Assembly (NCBI RefSeq): GCF_052324685.1
Contig: NC_135222.1
Coordinates: 7,293,414 to 7,357,413 of the forward strand
Direction: 5' to 3'
Source of the DNA: Brachyhypopomus gauderio
Lineage: Eukaryota > Chordata > Actinopteri > Gymnotiformes > Hypopomidae
DNA length: 64,000 nucleotides
In this document: positions 33,101 through 56,765 of the stretch, in pieces
Layout: every line of letters starts with the position of its first letter
Numbering within the stretch: the stretch's first letter is position 1
Program-made: the position numbers and the translations under genes
Notes under the pieces: generated by a model
The model's database searches: none
Told to the model about the DNA's origin: nothing
What the model saw: the letters and a program-made list of their open reading frames with translations, nothing else

Positions 33101-35398
33101 AGTATAATTACAGTGGCAATGCCTGTTTAACGTAAACCTAATGATGAATGTAAACAAGGTAAACCTATACTATTGTTGTACTAGGTAAAATAGTCAACAT
33201 GAACAGATTGGTTAGTCCTAATTAACTGTGTACTAATAGTACAAAAGTACAGATTCAGTATGACTAAAGAAATAATTAAGGGTTTGGGGGATCAATTAAA
33301 ATGGGTGAAGTTCTCTTCCAGTGCAAATTACTGTGGCGATAAACCCCAAGTATCATATCTGTAATTTGCTAGTTGCATGCCAATAAAGGTATACGAGTAA
33401 AATAAATCACTCCTAACATTTTGGAAACGTATGCTTACTCACTGAATTGATTTGATTTTTAATGCAAAATATGCCAGTAATCCAGTATTTTAATTAAAAA
33501 TGAAATATCTTCAGGAGACAAGCTGTGTGTGTGTGTAAATGGCCAAATTAATCAAAACTATCTAGAAAACGCAGAGAAAATGAGGCTACATTCCAAACCG
33601 CTAGGTGGCGCATGTCTAAAACTACGGAATGTCTAGAACTGCAGGTCTAGAACTGCGATTGGCTCTCCGGCTGTGTAATTTAATAATGTAGGCGTCAGTG
33701 GGCAACGACTCCACCCACAGCTAGCGAGTTAGTGGGCAACGACTCCACCCACAGTTAGCGCATGTCAGTGGGCAACGACTCCACCCACAGTTAGCGCATG
33801 TCAGTGGGCAACGACTCCACCCACAGTTAGCGCATGTCAGTGGGCAACGACTCCACCCACAGTTAGCGCATGTCAGTGGGCAACGACTCCACCCACAGTT
33901 AGCGCATGTCAGTGGGCAACGACTCCACCCACAGTTAGCGCATGTCAGTGGGCAACGACTCCACCCACAGTTAGCGCATGTCAGTGCACATATATGTAAT
34001 GCTGCAGCCCGGAGCCCCGGTGGGCGTGGGTAAAGGGCGGAGCATGTGTCAATCATTTTCGAATGCAGCCAATCAGATACTAGACTTTCATTGTCAATCA
34101 ATTTTTATTAAGCCAATTATCAGCCAGAGTTAGCTGTCAATCATTTTTTACTGCAGCCAATCATCTTAAGAGATCTGCCAAAAGAAGGCGGAAACTGCAC
34201 GGAGAAGCTCTTTAAACAGAAGTATATGCCATTCTTGCACAAAAGTAGCTGAATAAAAACATTAGAAGAGCTATGACTTTAGACATCTTTTAAATCAAAG
34301 TTTAAAATACTTCTCACTTGTTATTCTGGAACGGCACTTTAATGTTTTTCTTTATTGCAGAAAGGCCTGCAGCATTACCCTTCTCTGTCAGTGGGCAACG
34401 ACTCCACCCACAGCTAGCGCGTGTCAGTGGGCAACGACTCCACCCACAGCTAGCGCGTGTCAGTGGGCAACGACTCCACCCACACTTAGTGTTTGTTAGT
34501 AAACAACGACTCACAGTGTTGACTCTGGCGTCCTGCAGGGCCAAGGTCCAGGCACTGTGAAAACACAGGCCAAAAATATTAATTCTACTCACACCAAATA
34601 CACTCCACACATTGTCTTCCAAGACCCCTTAAAATGTCACACCATTAGTATGATGATTCATTTTTTTACACCCAAGATATGTACAGCAGTTATTTGTCTT
34701 GGGTCTATAGCCGGAAAAAAACATTAGGTGCCACGTTTTGCTCAGCAGAGGGAGAAGGGCCTTGGAAAAAGTGAACTTACAGGGCATCATCACCGCACTG
34801 CGCGCACAGGCTGATCACTCTACCACAACGGCACACGATCTGAAAGAGGGCATCTCTGCCTTTTCCTTCAGGGGGGGTCAGCTCTGGCAGCAAGCACATA
34901 GAGAAACTCTTAGTCAGAATAATGAACCAAGCAAACAGTCTGTTCACGTGTTTCTGTCTCGCATGGGCTGATCACCTCTGCAGGCGCTGGCAGTGCGAAT
35001 GTTTATACAGTCCACCTTCATGTGGATTTCATCCTCCAGGTTACGTCGGTACTGGTCGTCATAGAAAATTAGGCGGCCATCTGACCAGAGTTCAAACCAA
35101 TTTTTCTTCCAGCGACGCAAGATGGTGCCTGCGGCAATATAAACGTTCATTATAGGCTAGGGAACAAACTGATGTATGAGATTTTATATATATTGCATAT
35201 ACAAGTCAAAGCAACAATTGTTCGTTACATCGATTCAGTTTGGCTTATTAAAGTGCGCTTCGCTAAGCTATCGATAACTACAACGTTTTGTCCGAATCTT
35301 TCAGTCCGACATAAGACACGATAAACAATGTAACGCCAAGTTTAAAATGAAGTATACTCACTCTGTCTGTAAAGACACCCGCTTTTAACCAGCGCCAT
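30177..35398 (-). CDS. plekhb2: Pleckstrin homology domain-containing family B member 2 (evectin-2), 204 aa
   Basis: Evectin-2 is a small tail-anchored protein of recycling endosomes whose PH domain binds phosphatidylserine. Exons in gene order: 35362-35398, 34976-35128, 34781-34883, 34515-34554, 30603-30686, 30448-30508, 30177-30313; phases give 205 codons. The PH domain starts MALVKSGCLYRQ, ILRRWKKNWFELWSDG, and continues to FQIVCRCGRVISLCAQCGDD and WTLALQDARVNT. A Pro/Tyr-rich stretch follows (APPPNWDLNP, YYPDQYGGYVPYAPPY). The C-terminus LGLGVLAGAATGLAIGSLFS is a hydrophobic anchor like that of human PLEKHB2 (222 aa). Intron 4 is 3.8 kb and carries a decayed Tc1 transposon, a minisatellite and two further inserts; the minisatellite resembles the exon 4 donor. 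Confidence 0.95.
30761..31890 (-). mobile_element. Decayed Tc1-type DNA transposon
   Basis: Imperfect terminal inverted repeats begin CACTCACTGGCCACTTTATT on the left and CACTCACCGGCCACTTTATT read from the right, bounding 1130 bp. The minus strand holds transposase fragments, including SSDGYFQQDNATYHKA around the second catalytic Asp and [18 protein letters not shown] around the catalytic Glu. The N-terminal part is in other frames, so the protein is not made as a whole: at least one frameshift lies between the piece reading SAKNRKLRLQFAHAPQ and the catalytic piece. A TA flanks the right end; the left flank is AA. Inactive copy in plekhb2 intron 4. Confidence 0.88.
32133..33676. mobile_element. 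Non-autonomous DNA transposon with about 94-bp inverted ends
   Basis: The left end (32133-32226) and the right end (33583-33676, reversed) match over about 94 bp with roughly a dozen differences; both share CACAGCCGGAGAGCCAA, GACCTGCAGTTCTAGAC and TTTAGACATGC. A possible 4-bp target duplication AATT flanks it (32129-32132, 33677-33680). The AT-rich interior has no long open frame. Superfamily is not clear. It sits inside the 36-bp minisatellite, so it inserted after the array formed. Confidence 0.75.
33987..34385. mobile_element. Possible small insert in the minisatellite, 399 bp
   Basis: Non-minisatellite sequence interrupts the array. Near its ends are inverted TAATGCTGCAG motifs (about 34006 and reversed near 34373). 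TGTCAGTG flanks both sides (33979-33986, 34386-34393) and could be an 8-bp target duplication, but the minisatellite unit itself contains TGTCAGTG. Inside, a motif like TGTCAATCATTTT...GCCAATCA occurs two to three times. Identity as a hAT-like element is tentative. Confidence 0.4.
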
Positions 35399-35914
35399 CC
35401 TGGAGGGGGAAAACCCACCAAGCCTGTAAATTAAGGATTGAAAAATAACTTTTACTTTCAAGATTTGCTAAATTTGCTTCTGGAGTTATTTCGTACTTCT
35501 AACTAACTCTATCGCCCGTGAGGAAGCCAGCGAGCGACCATCTTAGTGTGTGGTTCAGCTTCTCGGAGCTTCGAGCAGTTAGCTGGATCGCTAGGTTAGA
35601 AAGCCTGACAAACACGCAGCTCACAACGGCACAAACGACTACAGACATTCGGCATTGGAGTAATTTAACACATCTTTTCCCCGTATGAGCTCTGACAGAA
35701 CATAAAACCCTTGAAAACAGTGAATAGAAGCGCTTCACCTTCTCAGTCTGGTAACAACCCAAGATGTCCAGTGAAGGGTTTGTGTTCAGTGACATCAGCA
35801 TCAGCTGTCACACCAGCTGCTGCCAGAGGACATGGGCGTTATATACAGGACAGACTGATATACGGATATACAATGACTAATGTCTCTCCATCATAAGACA
35901 TAGTATGTTAATAA

Positions 35915-35954
<40 letters not shown>

Positions 35955-35962
35955 TGTGTGTA

Positions 35963-35997
<35 letters not shown>

Positions 35998-36174
35998 CTG
36001 TCACTGACTGTCTCTGAGGTAACCTGTGGCTGTCAAATTTAATGTACTACTTTTACTAAAATTACACAGTCCACAAGTCCTGGTTTGGCGTAGCTGGATT
36101 AATTAGTTGAATAAAAAAATAATAATTAATGTACGAATGGATGGATTTAAAATAATAATATTAATTCATGTATG

Positions 36175-36218
36175 AAAATAATAATATTAATTCATGAATG
36201 AATTAATATTATTATTTT
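36175..36218. repeat. 21-bp perfect hairpin, AT-rich
   Basis: Two 21-bp arms (36175-36195 and 36198-36218) are exact reverse complements with a 2-base centre. A further direct copy of the left arm lies at 36149-36169. Confidence 0.9.
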
Positions 36219-37370
36219 TAAATCTTGCTGGTCAATACTCGACTTTGGCCATGGACGCTTGCTACCTTACAACGGACACATAATGTTCATGACTGTAAGA
36301 GACAATAATGGTACTGAGCTGGTCATAAATGCTTCGTCGTTCTTGCCACTGGGTGGCGCTGTTTTATTTACAGTGTGTTTATAAGGTGGACCTGTTCCAA
36401 ATTACTCAATGAGCAGTTGGCAAATCGATAGTGTATCTATGACTTTCAGCCATGCAAAATAAATGAAAGAGACGTCAACCTTAATAGGTTCTTTAAAATA
36501 TAGTTAACTTCACAGTAACATGACGCAACCTTTCCCAAAGTTATAATGACTGACATGTTTATTGAGGAGGTCGTGCTCTCTGATGGTTTTATGTGCCTCC
36601 TCCACAGCTCAGATTATGCTCGTGCAAGATGTCACAGGTGAGTGGACACAACATAATCCCGTTTTAAATAATCTCACTGAATCCTGTATTGTTTATGCCG
36701 TTTCGGACAATCAACACCTTACTGAAGTACTGTTGCCGAAATAATTTTTTAACAAACTTTACAAACTGTAACCTCAACACTTTGTAAAGATTTGTATGAG
36801 AAACCAAAGATGTGAGAATCGTGTGTGCCGTTTAGGACCTAAAATATTGTATGTTAATAGAAAACATTGTATTTTTATACATAAATTATGTATTTTAACA
36901 CGATCCGATGCTGATTTTGTTGCAGTGGGTTGTTGAATGTCTTGGATCTCTTACGTTTAGCCGCTTAGCATTTAATTGGAGTGAAAGAGGAGAAAGTTCA
37001 CAGTAAAGGGTTATTTCGCAGTTGGTGGCCCACAGAACTGTGTCGCCCACAAGCAACAGTTTGTCTACATGTTCGTTTCAGAGCAAAATGAAAAGGGCTG
37101 GGTTTGGTTATGAGTGGGTAGTTGACACATTAACTGGAGGTGGTGGAATGTTGAGTCCGTTTCAGAAGCAGAGGGGACAGAACAAACACGCTTTTCCACC
37201 AGGCCTCTCGGTACAGCCTCAGGTTTCAAGCAAGCATGTCTCAGTTTTTGCATCCTTGGAACCAACTGCACATAAAGTTCGGGACCCAACCCAGTTCGGG
37301 ACCCAACCCAGTGTTTTCTGTTACGTTTGGCCCTCACTTTTGTGCAGACCTCAGATCAGAAATGTATTCA

Positions 37371-37459
37371 ATCCAATTATAAACAACAACAAATGAAATA
37401 AACGAAACATAAACGAAACACAAATGTTTCGTTTATTTCATTTGTTGTTGTTTATAATT

Positions 37460-37522
<63 letters not shown>
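37371..37522. repeat. Perfect 39-bp inverted repeat followed by (TA)n
   Basis: Arms 37371-37409 and 37425-37463 are exact reverse complements around a 15-base loop. The right arm runs directly into about 29 TA units (37464-37522). The left arm starts ATCCAATTATAAAC. Confidence 0.95.
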
Positions 37523-37524
<2 letters not shown>

Positions 37525-38100
37525 GTATGTATGTATGTATGTATATGTATATATGTTGCAGAGAATGGGAGACCAATGAATGAGCCCAGTCTGATATTCA
37601 TAATCAACAAAGGAAATTCCTTGGCATCTGGGACATGTGCCCGGAGATTTCTACACTTCCTTCCCTCGTGTTTTAAGATTCTTCCCCCTCTTCAGAAGAG
37701 TAAGATTACACTCCACCCAAAAGGGGCTGAGCTGCTGGGAGACTCCACCAATGAACTTGCACTGTTCTCCTTGTGGAATACTCCTTGCAGCCTATGCCTC
37801 TCAGAGCTGCTCATAGCTGTCGTCTAAGCAACACGGGAGACTTCACACATGTGGATCCTTTACAGCCACTTCCTGGCGAGTGCGTTGCAGTGCTGGAGAG
37901 GTGTTTTTTGGACTCGGACAGGGCTGTATGGGAGCTCTCGGCCGTGCAGGGAGACTGACTCACGCTCTTAGGAAGTGGGAAAGTTCAGAGTAAACCCTGT
38001 GCTCTCAGTTCTTAAGCTGGTTCTGGAACAGCTGGAGCAGGACAGAGGCTGAACGGAGAGAGAGAGAGAGAAACTTTGGAGAGAGGATTAAGATCGGGTC

Positions 38101-51937
<13,837 letters not shown>

Positions 51938-54900
51938 CCGCACGGCCCAGACCGGGGGTGGGTGGCTCCCCTCACGTCACTGACTTGGACTGCACCTGTT
52001 AACACTGACTTTCAACCCCCCGCTTCCTGCACTGTTGTAGTTGTGGTGAACCTCGGAAGTAAGACAGACTGAAGAAGAGCTCCGTTTCTGTCACTGAAAA
52101 CCTCGGACGGGTCCCTGGAGCTGTGACTCCTTCAGTGATAACCCTGCCTTTCTTCTTCTGTTGACCATTGAAGACTCGTTTGTAGTTTGTTGTCTTCAGA
52201 CTTTTGGCTCGTGCTCCAGAACCACACAGTGAGGTGGTCTGGACCATCAGCTCCCCACTCACCTGGATGATCATGGGGCCAGGGACTAGGTTCCCAATCT
52301 CCACAGGACCGGTATGTCTGTAGACCTACAGGACTTGTACAGTAGAGACCTCTCTCAGGCTGGCCTTAGCCTGCTTCTCCAGGCTGCTCTTGGTCTACAA
52401 CAGCCCAGTCGGGAGTGGACCAGGGGTTGGAAACCACCCTGCTACTACATCATGGTGGATGTGGTTTGATGTTGGTTGTTTCTGCCATTTCTGTGCTAAA
52501 AATGAATTTGCTGTGGTTACTTATCGTGTGGCTTTTAAGTCAGCGCTTTCTTTTTGCCTCTGACAAAACTAGCAGGCAGACGGTACTGAATGTGTAGAAT
52601 AGTGACTGGAGTGTTGGATCTTTTCTTTAAACCAAAGGACCGCAACATGAAGGGAGGTACAGTAGTTTAGACAGAACTATAACCCCACGCTGCATAGACA
52701 ATTCTTCAGATGTTTCTGTGTCTGAGAAGACAGTCATACATAACTGCCCTATACTTACTAATCTCATACTGTAATTCGGGAAGCCCCAGTGGCTTTCAGG
52801 TACAAGTCTTAACACAGTGTTTACCATGCTTAGTCCTGATAAGGGATCCTCCTGTATGTGTGTATATAATATATATATATAGGTGTAGATATTAATATAG
52901 GTCTTCCGTGACATCAATATGGTACAAGCATTAAGAATGATGACGTGATGAGTCAGGGAGTCGTGGGTGAGGCTTTTACAGACTTACTTGACGTGTGGTA
53001 CCATCCATTTCACAGGAATACCTCTTTGAACCATCATTTACTGTGGTGACGACCCGGGTAGTAGGCGAGATGTGTGGAAGACCTGGAGAACATCAGTCAT
53101 ACTTATCAAATCTGGAAAGATGGAGGCTAGATAGGCAGTGTGTGTGTGTGTACGTGCCTGTGTGCACGTGTGTGTGTGTGTGTGTGTGTGTGCACGTGTT
53201 CCTGGACCCTGCATTGCAATGCTAATGAGCCAAGCTGTCGGCAGCATGTCTATCCGCCCACTCCTGCTTTCCCATGGGGCCGTGGGGCTCAGCTGTACCC
53301 TCCACTTACCCCAGGACACCCCAGGAGTGGAGAACCTGCACCGTGCACCTGCTACCCACCCACACACACAAACACACCCATCCACCCACACCCACACCAT
53401 AATTAGAAACCCTCAAGCTATGGAAAAATGACTTGTTCTTATCCGGTTGCAAGTGTTACCACAATTGTGCCAAATGTCTTGGTTGTCTGACGGCGCCGTT
53501 TCTGGAGACATCGTATTTATTTATTTATTTGTCAAAACAAATATCACCTTAGAATCTCATTCTCTACAACAGTATTAAAACATGCTAAGAATAAAAAACA
53601 ATTAGATACAACAATTAAAATACAATTAGCTGTACTGTTTGACAAACATAAATGTTGGATCTGATGTACCATGTTGGGGAGGTTCATCTGGCTGAAGTCT
53701 TGACTAATCAGGAGGACGATGGTTTGAAGTCTGGGGGAGGAGAAGTGGACCTGGGCCGGGAGCAGGGCTGAAACCCCCACCACTCCTCCTTACAACACCC
53801 CCCTACAGCTCCCTGGAAGACTAGATCAATAGGCCACAGCTCAGAACAGTCCCGGCCACCGTGTCTAGTGGGGTCAATATGCACTCAGCCGGGTTTTACA
53901 GAAAGACGTGAGAGCGGTACAGCTGTGCACACGTGTAGCACAAACCAACTAATGACCTTTAAGATGCAGTACAGATATAGTTTCAGAATAGTCTTTCGTC
54001 ACGTACAGACCACACTCAAAAACAGATAAATAAACCACGTCGACACCAAAGATGTTCAGCAGTGACCTGCGTTTAATAGGTTCAAAGGAACTCCATGTCA
54101 TAATGGACACACAGGATCATGGGATGGAATTTCACAAAAGAGGTGGGGGGGGGGGGGGGGGGGGGTCATTCTCTCAGTACATCAAACCAACACAGAATGA
54201 CACAAATCGTAAGAAACCACCAAAGCACATCCGCAGCCAGTCTCTCTGCTCTGTGCATGGCTTCTGCTGACCAGGGAGTCCACTGTGCAACTCACATCAT
54301 GGTTTACTTGGTCTATATTGTAACACTGCATAACAACGTGACACTCGGGCTTTACACCAAGTAAACACTCTGCAGTAAAACGTAAACATAGGGAAACGCT
54401 TTTGTTTGGGACCAGACAATCAAATGTGCCTGCTATTTTATTCCCAATCCTCTATAGAACACTGTGGTCCTGTCCCAATATAACTACCAAATAATATTGG
54501 TCCAACAGTCTGACAACATGATAATAAAGAGTTAAATGACTTTAAAACAAAAGAAAAAGGGAAGAGCTACTGTGAAAACAAACTAAGGCATGACTAAAAA
54601 TAAACATGAAAGGGGATTTGTGAAACCTTCGTTATTGTCATTTAAGAATACTGTTTCCAAGACATACTAGCAGAACTGTACCTCCATAATACAGAAGTCA
54701 AATCCAATATGAACATTACAGAATCTGCAATGTTCTGTAAAAGGTGTTTTGGGTTGGACAGAGACACGAGACCTTCAAGTCAAACTCATGACTCACTTTG
54801 CATGTCCTGTGTGTTACACTAAGGCACTACCTAGAGTGTGTTATACACTTCACAGCAACTTTAAACACGCTGTCCAATAAACCAGAATCCTTCTAGCAAA

Positions 54901-56513
54901 CAACCTAAAGTTAATAATCATTTATTCAGGCCACTGGAAAATGAGCATGTTTTTCTTGTTTTGACGACAGGAAGAATAGCAACACTGCGGAAGTACTGTG
55001 CTGTACTGTAGTATTAGAACGGCGTGTTGCCGATCTGAGGGCTAGTCACAAGGAACAGGAAAACACCTTCAAACTTTGAGGCAACACTGGGTCCTGAAAC
55101 ACCACCGTTTCAGAAACAGCCTTAAGCAGCAGGTCAAGTTTTGTTGGATATACCTCAAATTACTAATCATATCGGTTGTAATAAGACATTCTACTTATTG
55201 CTCATTCAAAGCAATAAAAAAATACTGAGACAAATTAGTTTGACAATATTACATGACAGTTTGTTGCATGGAAAATAGGAACCTGAACAAGAAATTAGCT
55301 CAAGATGACAACATTAAAATGGCTTAGCAATGACATACATAGGTAGAAAGAAAATAGGTTGAAAGTACATTGGTAAGAAGTACATTCATTTTTGCACCTA
55401 ACCATCAAAAACCAATAAATAAATCTGAAACAGCCATAAATGTGGCTGGGGAGAGGAGTGAAACAATAACCAAACTTGATAACAGGGGACTTCATAGTGG
55501 TCAAAAAGTTAATCTGCAAAAAAAGACGTAAAATATGATTTCATAAGGGACAAATCCCTCCAGTGCTACAAGAAATCTACGTTAATCTTCTGTTCTGACT
55601 ACAAATGAAAACCCCCTACTCCGATCTAAACTGCTTATTTTCAAGAATCCATTGCAAGAACGCAGTACCCAAACAATTTTACACTCCTGCTGTTACGCTC
55701 AGTGCAAAACTACCTTGGTTGTAGCAGTGTACGCCCAACCTGCCTAGCAGGAACACATCTACATCATACGTGAGGCTGCCCAGTGGAAAAAGAGCTATCG
55801 GTGTGTGCTGACGAAAACCAACACCACAGGGTGTGGAAAAGTCCCGCTGTAGAGGTCCTGACAAACGAGGTGCTGCTTTTTGCTGCAGTAAGGTGTCTTT
55901 CCCTCACTGCACCAAGACACCTTGCATAAAGTCCTCTACTAAATCATACAAGCTCATAGTGGTTACAGTCCTAACAAACTTAACATCCGGCATCTTGAGC
56001 AGCTGTTAATTTAGTGTTGCGAATCATTTTTTTCTCTACATAATTGATTATCTGGAACACAACTGAAAAGAGAAATATCACACAAAAGGGGCATAATGTT
56101 ACAGTAAGTGTTTAGCAATGTTAGTGCCATGAATGAAATACCTGCTTAAAAAAAACCCATGCAACTCTTGAACCTCCAGTGTTTAGTATGAATTTAACGT
56201 CATTAGTTGGTACCAAGAGAAACCATTGGAACATACTGTTAATAAAGTGAACAAGTCAGCATTACATGAAGCAAGTGGTTGATAATTAGCCCTAGAACGT
56301 CTGTGTAAAAAAAAGAAAACAAAATGTTAACTTCAAATTTCTAACCATCTAACATTAATAACACAAAAGATTTTAAAAGCTAAAGTTGCAAAACTTTTAC
56401 CCTGCAGCACGACTCTATATTTCAAAGCCCCAACTCGACTCTCCAGAGTAACACACTTACAGAAGTAGTAAGTGAAGCAGGCCACCATTACTACAAGATT
56501 CTGAGGCTTCACC

Positions 56514-56553
<40 letters not shown>

Positions 56554-56765
56554 AGACATTTACAGATAAGCAAGCAGAACAGAAGACCCACACCAGTGGC
56601 ATTCTGGGATTGCCTGTACGATTGCAAAAGAAGCCCAGTACTCAGCAGCTGACAGTGTGAGCACAGACCGGAGTGGACGGCGGTTTCCTTTCCCCAAAGC
56701 ACCTTCGTTTTTTAGATAATCTGGGCACGTGAGGACGGCTGTAGTGGAGGGGAACCCGGCGCAGA
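51938..56765. other. Tail-to-tail region: 3' UTRs of the KIAA1614 homologue and stx6
   Basis: The two genes converge across 4.8 kb. No coding sequence is supported. Candidate ends are AATAAA near 53590 for the plus gene and TTTATT (AATAAA on minus) near 53515-53530 for stx6; if used, the two 3' UTRs meet near 53.5 kb. Other content: (GT)n near 53138-53190, a G run at 54143-54165 and (CA)n at 56514-56548. Confidence 0.5.

Larger units (their letters stand above)
32045..34510. repeat. 36-bp minisatellite, split by two inserts
   Basis: Units contain GGGCAACGACTCCACCCACA and TTAGCGCATGTCAGT. About two units lie at 32060-32128, about eight at 33690-33986, and about three and a half at 34386-34510. 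The gaps are filled by a 1.5-kb inverted-repeat element and a 0.4-kb insert. The right end of the array merges into the splice donor of plekhb2 exon 4. Because 36 is divisible by three, the array gives meaningless open frames. Confidence 0.9.
35399..38100. other. Divergent intergenic region between plekhb2 and the KIAA1614 homologue
   Basis: Presumed promoters and leaders of both genes lie here. Notable sequence: (GA)n at about 35918-35951 followed by (GT)n, a 21-bp hairpin at 36175-36218, a perfect 39-bp inverted repeat at 37371-37463 and (TA)n at 37464-37522. A GA-rich stretch at 38055-38072 lies in the probable 5' leader of the KIAA1614 homologue. No coding gene is supported. Confidence 0.6.

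Noticed and set aside
33721-34101. Open frame of 126 codons with a 12-residue repeat (CANCGWSRCPLT)
   Set aside because: It is the 36-bp minisatellite read in frame; every frame of such an array stays open.
37022-37396. 124-codon open frame between plekhb2 and the KIAA1614 homologue
   Set aside because: No recognisable family, runs into the 39-bp inverted repeat; no splice context.
54143-54165. G-quadruplex regulatory element at a G run
   Set aside because: A homopolymer of uncertain length in presumed 3' flank; nothing else supports a role.
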